Below, one piece after another: positions 17,669 through 25,949 of a stretch of 64,000 bases of DNA (the stretch's first letter is position 1; every line of letters begins with the position of its first letter). The stretch is taken from positions 1-64,000 of the forward strand of contig NZ_BMJQ01000020.1 in assembly GCF_014643535.1 (NCBI RefSeq). Reading direction: 5' to 3'. The notes under the pieces were generated by a model. It saw nothing but the letters and a program-made list of their open reading frames with translations. It had not been told where the DNA came from and ran no database searches. The DNA is from Aliidongia dinghuensis (GTDB taxonomy: Bacteria > Pseudomonadota > Alphaproteobacteria > ATCC43930 > CGMCC-115725). Made by a program: the position numbers and the translations under genes.

Positions 17669-18523
17669 ATGAGCTTCAAGACCATCCTCGTCCCGCTGTC
17701 GGGCGGCCCCGAAGACTGGCGTTGCCTCGATGCCGCCTATCGGGTGGCAAAGGATCACGGCGCCCATGTGACGGCACTGTTCGTCGAGGTCGACCCGGAA
17801 GAGGCCATGGCCGCCATGGCGGCAACCGGCTTCTATTTCTCGCAGAGCTATCTCGAGACACTCGAGCAGGCGAACGAGGCCCGCCGCGAGGGTCCGCGCC
17901 GGATTTTTGACAGTTGGCGCGCGGCGCACGAGATGGGGGCCGCCGACGCCATGTCCAGCCCCGGCGACGTCACCGCCGAGCTCGTGATCTCGTCGGGCGC
18001 GACTGCACGCCGGGACCGGGCGCTGGTCGCGGATCTGGTGGTATGCCCGATTGCACCAAACAACGCGCTCGATGACGCGCCGGCGATCGCCGACGCGCTG
18101 TTCGATGCCGGACGGCCCGTGCTGGCAGTGCCGACCGACACGGCACTCGCCGACATGGCAGGCGCGCCGGTCGCCATTGCCTGGGACGGCAGCCGCGAGG
18201 CGGCCCGGGCGCTTGCTCTGTCGCTGCCCATTCTGCGCCGTGCCCGCGAACTCGTCCTGCTGCATGTCGGCGCCGACAGCAAGGATCTGCCGATGGTAGA
18301 GGTCGAGGCGTTCCTGGCGCGCCATCTCCTGGACGCCCGCAGCGTCCTGCTGCCGACCGACCGGGACACGGCCGAGACCCTGCTCGATGCCGCGGGGAAG
18401 ATCGGAGCGAGCCTGCTTGTCATGGGCGCCTATTCCCATTCCCGCGCACGCGAGTTCGTGTTCGGCGGTGTCACCCGCCACATGCTGAGCCACGCCGGCA
18501 TCCCGCTGTTCCTGTCGCACTGA
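17669..18523 (+). CDS. tandem-domain universal stress protein
   Basis: A 284-residue protein with two UspA folds: residues about 3-145 (FKTILVPLSGG at the start) and 150-284 (VAIAWDGSREAARALA then LLVMGAYSHSRAREFVFGGVTRHML). The second half keeps the nucleotide-binding glycine pattern; the first is degenerate, as is usual for two-domain members. The chosen ATG follows a GGGAG site; an upstream in-frame start would overlap the Fnr box. Expected role is survival during oxygen limitation. It is one of three full-length Usp genes in this window. Confidence 0.88.
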   Translation: MSFKTILVPLSGGPEDWRCLDAAYRVAKDHGAHVTALFVEVDPEEAMAAMAATGFYFSQSYLETLEQANEARREGPRRIFDSWRAAHEMGAADAMSSPGDVTAELVISSGATARRDRALVADLVVCPIAPNNALDDAPAIADALFDAGRPVLAVPTDTALADMAGAPVAIAWDGSREAARALALSLPILRRARELVLLHVGADSKDLPMVEVEAFLARHLLDARSVLLPTDRDTAETLLDAAGKIGASLLVMGAYSHSRAREFVFGGVTRHMLSHAGIPLFLSH

Positions 18524-18543
18524 TCCTGTTGGTAGTTCCGAAG

Positions 18544-18571
18544 AAATCGATGTCGATTTGACATGCGTCAA
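18544..18571. promoter_or_regulatory. inverted repeat overlapping an Fnr/FixK-type box
   Basis: AAATCGA-TG-TCGATTT (18544-18559) is a perfect 7-bp inverted repeat. Its last bases begin TTGACATGCGTCAA (18558-18571), a full Fnr-type match 69 bp before the miniature Usp gene. A repressor site overlapping the activator box is possible. Confidence 0.65.
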
Positions 18572-18640
18572 AGCCCGGAAACTCACCCGGCGGTTTTGTA
18601 TCGACATCGTTTTCCACGAACGATCGAAAAGGCCTTGGCG

Positions 18641-18847
18641 ATGTCGGTCCATTCCATTCTGGTTCCATTGCTGCCGCGCGAAGAGCCGGCGGCCCCGCCG
18701 AAGGCCGCGGCTCAGCTTGCCTGCCGGTTCGCCGCGCACCTGGATGGGTTGTTCATCCGGTCGGATCCCGCCTCGGATGCCGGCGTCGGCGGCGCCACCC
18801 GGCATCTGCCGCACACGGGCAGCCTGCCGGTGCTCATGGCCCATTGA
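18641..18847 (+). CDS. 68-residue miniature universal stress protein
   Basis: This short frame contains only the ends of a Usp fold. Residues 1-40 (SVHSILVPLL, then ACRFAAHLDGLFI) match the first strand and helix; residues 47-68 (GVGGATRHLPHTGSLPVLMAH) match the last helix and strand. The middle, about 200 residues in its two-domain neighbours, is missing, without a frameshift. The start ATG is followed directly by family sequence and a good Fnr box lies upstream, so it is probably still expressed. It could be an internally deleted relic or a functional small protein. Confidence 0.6.
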   Translation: MSVHSILVPLLPREEPAAPPKAAAQLACRFAAHLDGLFIRSDPASDAGVGGATRHLPHTGSLPVLMAH

Positions 18848-18883
18848 GCGGCCGTATCCCCTTTCTTCCATCGGAGCCTGATC

Positions 18884-19540
18884 ATGAAGTTCCTCTCGCT
18901 CGCCGCGGGCGGCCTCCTGCTGCTCGGCCTCTCCCAGTATGCGCTCGCCGAGGATGCGCTCGCCGAGGATGCAGGCGGCAAGACGGCCGGCAGCGTCATG
19001 GTGCGCGTGCGCGCGATCGGTGTGCTGCCCGACACCACGAGCTCGATCTCGCCGATCGGCGGCCAGGTCGACGCCTCGAACACGGTAGATCCGGAAGTCG
19101 ACGGCACCTATTTCTTCACGGACAATATCGCGGCCGAGCTGATCGCGGCGACGACGCGCCACCGCATCACCGCGCATGGCACGGCAGCGGGCGACATCGA
19201 TGTCGGCCAGGTCCGGCTGCTGCCGCCGACCCTGACGCTGCAGTACCACTTCATGCCCCACGAGACGATCAGCCCTTATGCGGGCGCCGGCGTCAACTAC
19301 ACCTGGTTCTTTGATCCGACGCCATCGCACGTGGTGGTGCAGCACGTAAGCTACGAGAATAATTTCGGCGCGGCGCTGCAGGCCGGCATCGACTACAACA
19401 TCGCCGGCCGCTGGTACGCCAATCTGGACGTGAAGCACCTGTTCCTCAGCACGACCGCCCGGATCAACGGCGGGGCGGTGCGCGCCGCCGTCAATCTCGA
19501 TCCGACCATCGTCGGCGCCGGCATCGGCTATCGGTTCTGA
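18884..19540 (+). CDS. ompW: OmpW family outer-membrane protein
   Basis: A 218-residue beta-barrel of the OmpW family. It has a signal peptide of about 22 residues (MKFLSLAAGGLLLLGLSQYALA), then GSVMVRVRAIGVLPD at the start of the barrel, HFMPHETISPYAGAGVNYTWFF in the middle (here split: SPYAGAGVNYTWFF) and a terminal GAGIGYRF with the C-terminal phenylalanine needed for Bam insertion. OmpW in other bacteria is induced by Fnr at low oxygen. A 15-bp tandem duplication at 18941-18970 doubles ALAED and so offers two signal-peptidase sites. Confidence 0.88.
   Translation: MKFLSLAAGGLLLLGLSQYALAEDALAEDAGGKTAGSVMVRVRAIGVLPDTTSSISPIGGQVDASNTVDPEVDGTYFFTDNIAAELIAATTRHRITAHGTAAGDIDVGQVRLLPPTLTLQYHFMPHETISPYAGAGVNYTWFFDPTPSHVVVQHVSYENNFGAALQAGIDYNIAGRWYANLDVKHLFLSTTARINGGAVRAAVNLDPTIVGAGIGYRF
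18941..18970 (+). repeat. 15-bp tandem duplication at the OmpW signal-peptide cleavage site
   Basis: GCGCTCGCCGAGGAT occurs twice head to tail. It encodes ALAED-ALAED, duplicating the A-x-A cleavage motif in frame. Confidence 0.85.
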
Positions 19541-19576
19541 TGCCGCCGATGCTGATGCCAGGGCTTTCGATCGTGC

Positions 19577-19626
19577 CATTTGATGCAGGCCCCATTTGAT
19601 GCAGGTCCCATTTGATACAGGTCAAG
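19577..19626. promoter_or_regulatory. three tandem 16-bp units ending in a full Fnr-type box
   Basis: The unit CCATTTGATGCAGGYC begins at 19577, 19593 and 19609 (period exactly 16). Each holds TTGATRCAGG; only the third completes the box, TTGATACAGGTCAA at 19613-19626, 84 bp before adhP. The first two keep the left half site and lose the right half. Confidence 0.7.
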
Positions 19627-19709
19627 GCGCCACCGGCGCGAAGCCGCTTCGATAGGACGAATAGGGCCCGGCCCGATTAGGGCCACCCGCCCCCTCGGAG
19701 ATCCCAACC

Positions 19710-20732
19710 ATGCCCCGCACCATGACCGCGGCCGTCGTCCACACACTGGGCATGCCGCTCGAAATCCGCGAAGTGCCGATCCCCGAGGTCGGGCCCGGCC
19801 AGATCCTGGTCCGCATTGCCGCGAGCGGCGTCTGTCACACCGACCTGCACGCCGCCGACGGTGACTGGCCGGTCAAGCCCAAGCCACCGTTCATCCCCGG
19901 CCACGAAGGGGTCGGCCACGTAGCTGCAGTCGGCAGCGGCGTGCGGTCGGTCAAGGAAGGCGACCGCGTCGGCGTGCCCTGGCTCTACACCGCCTGCGGC
20001 TACTGCGAACATTGCCTCTCCGGCTGGGAGACGCTGTGCACGGCGCAGCAGAACACCGGCTATTCAGTCAACGGCGGCTATGCCGAATATGTCCTGGCTG
20101 ACCCGGACTTCGTCGGCCACCTGCCGAAGAACGTCGACTTTCCGGCGATCGCCCCCATCCTCTGCGCCGGGGTCACCGTCTACAAGGGCCTGAAGGAGAC
20201 CGAAGCCCGGCCGGGGCAATGGGTTGTGATCTCGGGCATCGGCGGGCTTGGCCATGTCGCCGTCCAATATGCGAAGGCCATGGGCCTGCATGTCGCCGCG
20301 GTCGACATCGCCGAGGATAAGCTGGCGCTGGCTCGCAGCCTCGGCGCCGATCTCACCGTCAATGCCGCGCTCGAAGACCCGGCCGCACGCATGCAGCGCG
20401 AGATCGGCGGCGCCCACGGCGTGCTGGTGACGGCGGTCTCGCGCCCGGCCTTCGCCCAGGCGATCGGCATGGCGCGGCGGCACGGCACCGTGGCGCTCGT
20501 CGGCCTGCCGCCCGGGGATTTCCCCCTGCCGATCTTCGACGTGGTGCTGAACCGCATCACGATCCGCGGCTCGATCGTCGGCACGCGGGCCGATCTTGCC
20601 GAGGCGCTTGAATTCGCCGGTGAAGGCAAGGTCAAGGCGACGGTCGAGGTCCAGCCGCTCGAAGCGGTCAATTCGGTGCTCGATCGGCTGCGCCGCGGCC
20701 AGATCGACGGCCGCGTCGTCGTGGAACCTTGA
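19710..20732 (+). CDS. adhP: zinc-dependent alcohol dehydrogenase AdhP-type
   Basis: A 340-residue medium-chain dehydrogenase that interconverts primary alcohols and aldehydes with NAD. Catalytic-zinc residues are in GVCHTDLHA (Cys near 39) and GHEGVGHV (His near 62); the structural zinc cysteines are in CGYCEHCLSGWETLC near 92-106; the cofactor motif is GIGGLGHVAVQYAKAMG near 170-186. It stands alone behind the triplicated Fnr-type site, consistent with ethanol formation or use when oxygen is low. Confidence 0.9.
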   Translation: MPRTMTAAVVHTLGMPLEIREVPIPEVGPGQILVRIAASGVCHTDLHAADGDWPVKPKPPFIPGHEGVGHVAAVGSGVRSVKEGDRVGVPWLYTACGYCEHCLSGWETLCTAQQNTGYSVNGGYAEYVLADPDFVGHLPKNVDFPAIAPILCAGVTVYKGLKETEARPGQWVVISGIGGLGHVAVQYAKAMGLHVAAVDIAEDKLALARSLGADLTVNAALEDPAARMQREIGGAHGVLVTAVSRPAFAQAIGMARRHGTVALVGLPPGDFPLPIFDVVLNRITIRGSIVGTRADLAEALEFAGEGKVKATVEVQPLEAVNSVLDRLRRGQIDGRVVVEP

Positions 20733-20806
20733 GCGACGCGCCGGAACCGCGGCCGGTTTGATGCCAGCGGAGAACGCGGCGTGAGCCGCAGCTTGGGAGA
20801 CGCATC

Positions 20807-21523
20807 ATGAAGGCAAGCGATGTCATGACCCAGGGGCCGATCGTCACGGTCCATCCCGAAACCTCGCTCGAGGAGGCGGCGGGGCTCATGATCAAGCTCC
20901 ACATCAGCGGCCTGCCGGTCGTGGATGCCGCCGGCAAGCTGGTCGGCATCCTGACCGAGGGCGATCTGCTGCGCCGGGCCGAGATCGGCACCGCGCCGCA
21001 TCGGCGCCGCTGGGTCTCGTTCCTGTCGGCACCCGGCCGGCTCGCCGACGAATATGTCCAGACCCATGGCATCAAGGTCGGCGATCTGATGTCGCGCGAC
21101 GTCGTCATGGCAGCACCGGACACGCCGCTTGAGGCGATCGTGGGCCTGCTGGAGCAGCACTGCATCAAGCGCCTGCCGATCGTCGAGGGCGACCGGCTGC
21201 TCGGCATCGTGAGCCGGCTCGATCTCGTTCGCGCCCTGCTCCGTCAGCTGGAGTTGTCGGCGCCGGCCGCACGCTCGGACGACGACATCCTGAGAGATGT
21301 CGCCGCCGTGTTCGAGGACGAGGTCTGGGTGCCGCGCGCCGGTGTTCGCGTCGAGGTCCACGATGGCATCGTCGATCTCTGCGGCCTGATCTACGACGAG
21401 CGTCAACGCTCGGCCCTGCGGGTCGCGGCGGAAACCGTGGCGGGCGTCAAGCTGGTCCGCGATCACCTGACGTGGGTCAAGCCGGCATCGGACATGACGA
21501 TCGGGGTTGGCGTACCGCTTTGA
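20807..21523 (+). CDS. CBS-pair plus BON domain protein
   Basis: A 238-residue soluble protein with two CBS domains (about residues 5-60 and 85-145, for example SDVMTQGPIVTVHPETSLEE and VGDLMSRDVVMAAPDTPLEA shortened to their cores) and a C-terminal BON domain (about 155-225: VRVEVHDGIVDLCGLI then VAGVKLVRDHL). CBS pairs bind adenine nucleotides; BON domains bind membranes or other proteins. The exact role is unknown. It lies between adhP and the cytochrome bd genes. Confidence 0.85.
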   Translation: MKASDVMTQGPIVTVHPETSLEEAAGLMIKLHISGLPVVDAAGKLVGILTEGDLLRRAEIGTAPHRRRWVSFLSAPGRLADEYVQTHGIKVGDLMSRDVVMAAPDTPLEAIVGLLEQHCIKRLPIVEGDRLLGIVSRLDLVRALLRQLELSAPAARSDDDILRDVAAVFEDEVWVPRAGVRVEVHDGIVDLCGLIYDERQRSALRVAAETVAGVKLVRDHLTWVKPASDMTIGVGVPL

Positions 21524-21534
21524 CCGGGCGCCGT

Positions 21535-21548
21535 TTGACCTAGGTCAA
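21535..21548. promoter_or_regulatory. perfectly palindromic Fnr/FixK-type box upstream of the cyd operon
   Basis: TTGACCTAGGTCAA is a full 14-bp palindrome. It lies 27 bp before the first cydP ATG (21575) and 36 bp before the second (21584), closer than the other boxes. A second site, TTGATGCGCATCAT at 21572-21585, overlaps the start codons. Confidence 0.75.
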
Positions 21549-21574
21549 GGCGGCCAACGCGGACGAACGGTTTG

Positions 21575-21745
21575 ATGCGCATCATGTTTCGCCATCCGCT
21601 CGTCCGTGATCTCGCCCGCCTCTCAGTCGCGAAGCTCGCGATCCTCGGCTTGATCTACGCGCTGTTCTTCTCGCCCGCCCACCGCGCGCCGGTCGATCCG
21701 GCCGCGCGGATCCTGGGCGCGGCTCCTCTCACCAGCCCCCGGTGA
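21575..21745 (+). CDS. cydP: CydP-like small subunit of cytochrome bd oxidase
   Basis: A 56-residue single-span membrane protein just before cydA. The arrangement PLVRDLARLSVAKLAILGLI then YALFFSP resembles the CydP family found ahead of cydAB in proteobacteria: a short charged start, one helix, then FFSP-like residues. Its TGA overlaps a GTG and ends 5 bases before the cydA ATG, so it should be co-translated. The second ATG (21584) is an alternative start that would move the start away from the operator-like site at 21572. Confidence 0.7.
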   Translation: MRIMFRHPLVRDLARLSVAKLAILGLIYALFFSPAHRAPVDPAARILGAAPLTSPR

Positions 21746-21750
21746 CCGCC

Positions 21751-23313
21751 ATGGATCTTGTCGAGCTTTCCCGCCTGCAATTCGGCCTGACGGCTATGTA
21801 CCACTTCCTGTTCGTGCCGCTGACGCTCGGCCTTTCGGTCCTGCTGGCAATCATGGAGGCGGTCTGGGTCATGACTGGCCGCCCGATCTGGCGCGACATG
21901 GTCAAGTTCTGGGGGGTGCTGTTCGGCATCAATTTCGCCATGGGCGTTGCGACCGGCATCACCATGGAATTCCAGTTCGGCACGAACTGGGCCTATTACG
22001 CCCACTATGTGGGCGACATCTTCGGCGCCCCGCTCGCGATCGAAGGGCTGATGGCGTTCTTCCTGGAGGCGACCTTCGTCGGGCTGTTCTTCTTCGGCTG
22101 GGACCGGCTCGGCCGGGTGCAGCATCTCATCGTCACCTGCCTCCTGGCGCTCGGCACCAATCTCTCCGCCCTCTGGATCCTGATCGCCAACGGCTGGATG
22201 CAGCATCCGGTCGGCGCGCGCTTCAATCTCGATACGATGCGCATGGAGGTGACCGACTTCGCCGCGGTGATCTTCAACCCGGTGGCACAGTCGAAGTTCG
22301 TCCATACGGTCAGCGCCGGTTATGTCACCGGCGCCGTGTTCGTGCTGGCGATCAGCGCCTGGTATCTGCTGAACGGCCGGCACCGGGCGCTGGCGCTGCG
22401 CTCGATGACCGTGGCGGCGAGCTTCGGCCTGGCCTCGGCCCTCTCGGTTGTCGTGCTCGGCGACGAAAGCGGCTACACCGCTGGCGAGAACCAGAAGATG
22501 AAGATCGCCGCGATCGAGGCGATGTGGCAGACCGAGCCGGCGCCGGCGAGCTTCACGCTCTTCGGCATGCCCGACCAGGCGGCGCGCCGGACCCGCTACG
22601 AGATCCGCATTCCCTGGGTCCTGGGGCTGATCGCGACGCGCTCGGCGGATGGGATCGTCACCGGCATCGACGATCTGGTCGCCCGCGCGGAGGATCGCAT
22701 CCGCAGCGGCATGATCGGCTACGGCGCGCTTGAGGCGCTCCACAAGACGCCGGACGCCCCGGCACAGCGCCAGTTGTTCGAGGCGCATGTCGATGACCTT
22801 GGCTACGCGCTCTTGCTCAAGCGCTACACCGCGCAGCCGGCCCAGGCGACCGACCGGGAAATCAAGGCTGCGGCACTCGACACGGTACCGGCGGTGCTGC
22901 CGCTGTTCTGGAGCTTCCGGGTCATGGTGCTGTTGGGCTTCTTCTTTATCGCGCTCTTCGCCAGCGCCTTTGCCTTGGCGGCGACGGACAGGCTCGACCG
23001 CTATCGCCCGTTCCTCAGGATCTGCCTTTTGGCGCTGCCTGCGCCATGGATCGCGGCGGAGCTCGGCTGGTACGTGGCGGAGGCCGGCCGGCAACCCTGG
23101 ACGATCGACGGCGTGCTGCCGACCTTCCTGTCGGTCTCGAGCGTATCGGCCACCAACGTCTGGCTGTCGCTCGGCGGCTTCGTCCTGCTCTACACGGCGC
23201 TCGCCGTCGTCGACCTGATGCTCATGGTCCGGGCCGTCCGGCTCGGTCCGTCGGCAGAAGAGGAGCGGACCCCGGCCTTGCATCCCCTCCCCGAGCCCAC
23301 CGCTGCGGAGTAA
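21751..23313 (+). CDS. cydA: cytochrome bd ubiquinol oxidase subunit I
   Basis: A 520-residue membrane subunit carrying haems b558, b595 and d, which oxidises quinol and reduces oxygen with high affinity. The start MDLVELSRLQFGLTAMYHF, the GWMQHPVG segment and the FTLFGMPDQ-type Q-loop are close to E. coli CydA; the loop from about 255 to 385 is of the long (E. coli) type. ATG 21751 gives the conserved N-terminus; an in-frame GTG at 21742 overlaps the cydP stop. The gene lies under the Fnr-type box at 21535. Confidence 0.95.
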   Translation: MDLVELSRLQFGLTAMYHFLFVPLTLGLSVLLAIMEAVWVMTGRPIWRDMVKFWGVLFGINFAMGVATGITMEFQFGTNWAYYAHYVGDIFGAPLAIEGLMAFFLEATFVGLFFFGWDRLGRVQHLIVTCLLALGTNLSALWILIANGWMQHPVGARFNLDTMRMEVTDFAAVIFNPVAQSKFVHTVSAGYVTGAVFVLAISAWYLLNGRHRALALRSMTVAASFGLASALSVVVLGDESGYTAGENQKMKIAAIEAMWQTEPAPASFTLFGMPDQAARRTRYEIRIPWVLGLIATRSADGIVTGIDDLVARAEDRIRSGMIGYGALEALHKTPDAPAQRQLFEAHVDDLGYALLLKRYTAQPAQATDREIKAAALDTVPAVLPLFWSFRVMVLLGFFFIALFASAFALAATDRLDRYRPFLRICLLALPAPWIAAELGWYVAEAGRQPWTIDGVLPTFLSVSSVSATNVWLSLGGFVLLYTALAVVDLMLMVRAVRLGPSAEEERTPALHPLPEPTAAE

Positions 23314-23320
23314 CCACGAT

Positions 23321-24460
23321 ATGCTCGATTATGAAACTTTGCGCCTGCTGTGGTGGGGGATCCTTGGCGTGCTGCTGATCGGCATCGCCGTGATGGACGG
23401 GTTCGACATGGGAACGGCGATCCTCCTGCCCTTCGTCGGCCGCAGCGATATCGAACGGCGCGTCGTCATCAACACGGTGGGCCCGGTCTGGGAAGGCAAC
23501 CAAGTCTGGCTGATCCTGGGCGGCGGCGCGATCTTCGCCGCCTGGCCACCGCTCTACGCCGTCGCCTTCTCCGGTTTTTATCTCGCGATGCTGCTGCTGC
23601 TCGCCTCGCTGATCCTGCGGCCGGTCGGATTCAAGTTCCGCAGCAAGATCCAGGATCCGCGCTGGCGCGCCTTCTGGGACTGGTCGCTGTTCGCGGGCGG
23701 TCTCGTGCCGGCGCTGGTCTTCGGCGTCGCCTTCGGCAACGTGCTCGAGGGTGTGCCGTTCCGGTTCGACGACAGCCTGCGCATGACCTACGAAGGCACG
23801 CTCTGGCAGCTGTTCAATCCCTTCGCGCTCTTGGCCGGCCTCATCAGCGTCACGATGATCACGATGCATGGTGCGGCCTGGCTCGGCTGCAAGACCGAGG
23901 GAGAGGTCCAGGCACGCGCGCAGGGGGTCGGGATCGTCGCCGCCCTGGCACTCATCCTGCTGTTCGCGCTCGGCGGCGTCTGGGCGTCCGGTCTCGACGG
24001 CTTGCGCATCGTGGCGGGCGCGGGACCCGATGGCCCGTCGAACCCGCTGCGCAAGACGGTGGAGCACGTGCCGGGCATCCTGATGCGGAACTATGCCGTG
24101 GAGCCGGGGACCCTGCTGGCACCCGGCCTCACGATCGCGGCCGCCTTCGGCGCCGCCATCCTGACCCTCGTCGGGCGCGCGCCCCGTCTTGCGTTCGTCG
24201 CGAGCGGACTTGCCGTTGCCGGCGTGATCGCGACGGCGGGCCTGAGCCTCTTTCCGTTCCTGCTGCCGTCATCGATCGATCCGGCGTCGAGCCTCACGGT
24301 CTGGGACGCGTCGTCCAGCCGCGCGACGCTCGGCATCATGATGGTGGCGACGCTGCTGCTGCTACCGATCGTGCTCGGCTACACCGCCTGGGTCTATCGG
24401 GTGCTGCGCGGTCCGGTGACGCCCCAGGCGATCCAGCGCGATCCCCACTCATACTATTAA
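23321..24460 (+). CDS. cydB: cytochrome bd ubiquinol oxidase subunit II
   Basis: A 379-residue membrane subunit, normal length, that pairs with CydA. The start YETLRLLWWGILGVLLIG, then MDGFDMGTAILLPF near residue 26 and GPVWEGNQVWLILGGGA near 55 are family landmarks. It begins 7 bases after cydA and is followed by cydX after 10 bases. Confidence 0.95.
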   Translation: MLDYETLRLLWWGILGVLLIGIAVMDGFDMGTAILLPFVGRSDIERRVVINTVGPVWEGNQVWLILGGGAIFAAWPPLYAVAFSGFYLAMLLLLASLILRPVGFKFRSKIQDPRWRAFWDWSLFAGGLVPALVFGVAFGNVLEGVPFRFDDSLRMTYEGTLWQLFNPFALLAGLISVTMITMHGAAWLGCKTEGEVQARAQGVGIVAALALILLFALGGVWASGLDGLRIVAGAGPDGPSNPLRKTVEHVPGILMRNYAVEPGTLLAPGLTIAAAFGAAILTLVGRAPRLAFVASGLAVAGVIATAGLSLFPFLLPSSIDPASSLTVWDASSSRATLGIMMVATLLLLPIVLGYTAWVYRVLRGPVTPQAIQRDPHSYY

Positions 24461-24470
24461 GGACACCGCC

Positions 24471-24605
24471 ATGTGGTACTTCTCCTGGATCCTGGGCCTC
24501 GGCTTTGCCTGCGCCTTCGCCGTGCTGAACGCCATGTGGCTCGAGCTCAGGCCGGCCGCGGAAGTGCGACGCGTGGAGGGACGGGGCGCGGACGACGAGC
24601 CGTGA
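24471..24605 (+). CDS. cydX: cytochrome bd small subunit CydX
   Basis: A 44-residue protein with one transmembrane helix. The start MWYFSWILGLGFACAFAVLN and the following AMWLE are typical of CydX, which stabilises the CydAB haems. Its stop codon overlaps the next start (TGATG), so translation is coupled to the ybgE-like gene. Confidence 0.92.
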   Translation: MWYFSWILGLGFACAFAVLNAMWLELRPAAEVRRVEGRGADDEP

Positions 24606-24853
24606 TGCGCGCCCTGTCGCTGCTGCTGGCGGTGGCGGCGACGGCCCTGCTCATCGCGGCGCCATTCGTCGTGGCGCGGCAGATGAGCCCGGCCACTCAC
24701 GCGATACTGCCGGTCCTGCTGCTCGGCATCTCCGTCGCGTTCGTCCACGGCCTCGGCTACGTGCCGCGGCTGTTCTTCTTCCGGGCGCTCGCCACCCCGC
24801 TCATCGCCTGGTCGCTGATCCTGGGGTCGGCCGCCATGCTGATGATGCGATAG
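24605..24853 (+). CDS. ybgE: cyd operon YbgE-family membrane protein
   Basis: An 82-residue protein with probably three hydrophobic segments. The AFVHGLGYVPR segment near residue 45 and the final helix match YbgE, the conserved but uncharacterised last member of cyd operons. It overlaps the cydX stop by one base. Confidence 0.8.
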   Translation: MRALSLLLAVAATALLIAAPFVVARQMSPATHAILPVLLLGISVAFVHGLGYVPRLFFFRALATPLIAWSLILGSAAMLMMR

Positions 24854-24880
24854 GCGCCGATCAACCCAAGCGAGGATGGC

Positions 24881-25891
24881 ATGCACGCCCGCGACATCAT
24901 GACGACAGAGGTGATTTCCGTGCCGCCGAGCGAGCGGATCGGGGACATTGCGAAGCTGCTGCTCACGAAGGGCATCAGCGCCGTTCCCGTCGTGGACGGC
25001 GACGGCCGGCCGCTCGGCATCGTCAGCGAAGGCGATCTTCTCGGACGCGGCGATGCCGACCGGGAAGCGCGCAGGGACTGGTGGCTGGCGCTGCTCGCCG
25101 AGGGAGAGGCGCTGCATCCGGAGTTTCTGGCGAGCATGCGCACCAACGGCCGGACCGCGCACGACGTGATGTCGGCACCGATCGTCGCGGTCGGCGAAGA
25201 GACGAGCACCGCCGAAATCGCGCGCCTTTTGACGGCGCACCGCGTGAAGCGCGTCCCCGTCGTCCGGGACGGCCGTATCGTCGGCATCGTCAGCCGCGCC
25301 GATCTGCTGCGGATCCTGACGTCCGAGCAGGAAAACAGCAGGCCCGCGCGGAATCATCATGGGCTTCTGGCCGGCGTGCTCGCCAACATCGACGACCAGT
25401 TTCTCCACCGTCCGCACCCGGGATCGCACGAGCTGCCGCCCGCGCCCGAGCAGCCCGACGCGCCGGGCCTGCGGGTCGCAGACTTCCAAGACCTGGTGTC
25501 GGGCTTCAAGCATCACGAGCGGGAGGAGCGCGCGGCGCTTCAGCAGGTCGAGTTGGACCAGCGGCGCCGGCGGGTCCGCGCGCTTATCGATCAGCATGTC
25601 TCCGACGAGGCCTGGCGCACCCTCCTGCACAAGGCCCGCGAGGCGGCCGAACAGGGTCAGGAGCAGCTGATGCTGCTGCGTTTCCCGAGCGAACTGTGCA
25701 GCGACGGCGGTCGTGCCATCAATGTCGCGGAGCATGACTGGCCCTCGACGCTCAGGGGCGAGGCGGCGGAGCTCTATCTCAGATGGGACCGCGAGCTGCG
25801 GCCGCAGGGTTTCCATCTGACCGCGAGCGTTCTCGAATTTCCGGACGGCAAGCCCGGCGACATCGGCATGTTCCTCGTCTGGAAGGAATAA
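24881..25891 (+). CDS. CBS-pair protein with an uncharacterised C-terminal domain
   Basis: A 336-residue protein. Residues 1-145 are a CBS pair (ARDIMTTEVISVPPSERI and AHDVMSAPIVAVGEE at the starts of the two repeats). Residues about 150-336 are not a BON domain: a linker rich in H and P, a charged helical stretch (HHEREERAALQQVELDQRRR) and a mixed alpha/beta end with LLRFPSELCSDGG and LTASVLEFPDG. I do not recognise this part. It follows the cyd operon after 27 bases, so it may be co-transcribed and act as an energy-state sensor. Confidence 0.75.
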   Translation: MHARDIMTTEVISVPPSERIGDIAKLLLTKGISAVPVVDGDGRPLGIVSEGDLLGRGDADREARRDWWLALLAEGEALHPEFLASMRTNGRTAHDVMSAPIVAVGEETSTAEIARLLTAHRVKRVPVVRDGRIVGIVSRADLLRILTSEQENSRPARNHHGLLAGVLANIDDQFLHRPHPGSHELPPAPEQPDAPGLRVADFQDLVSGFKHHEREERAALQQVELDQRRRRVRALIDQHVSDEAWRTLLHKAREAAEQGQEQLMLLRFPSELCSDGGRAINVAEHDWPSTLRGEAAELYLRWDRELRPQGFHLTASVLEFPDGKPGDIGMFLVWKE

Positions 25892-25949
25892 GTCGGCAGC
25901 CGCACCGGGCACGATCCCAGTCCAGCCTCAACGATGAGAGAATTTGGTC

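Noticed and set aside
17510..19579. 689-codon open frame on the minus strand opposite the Usp and ompW genes
   Set aside because: It spans several real plus-strand genes and their promoters and shows no domain; a codon-bias artefact.
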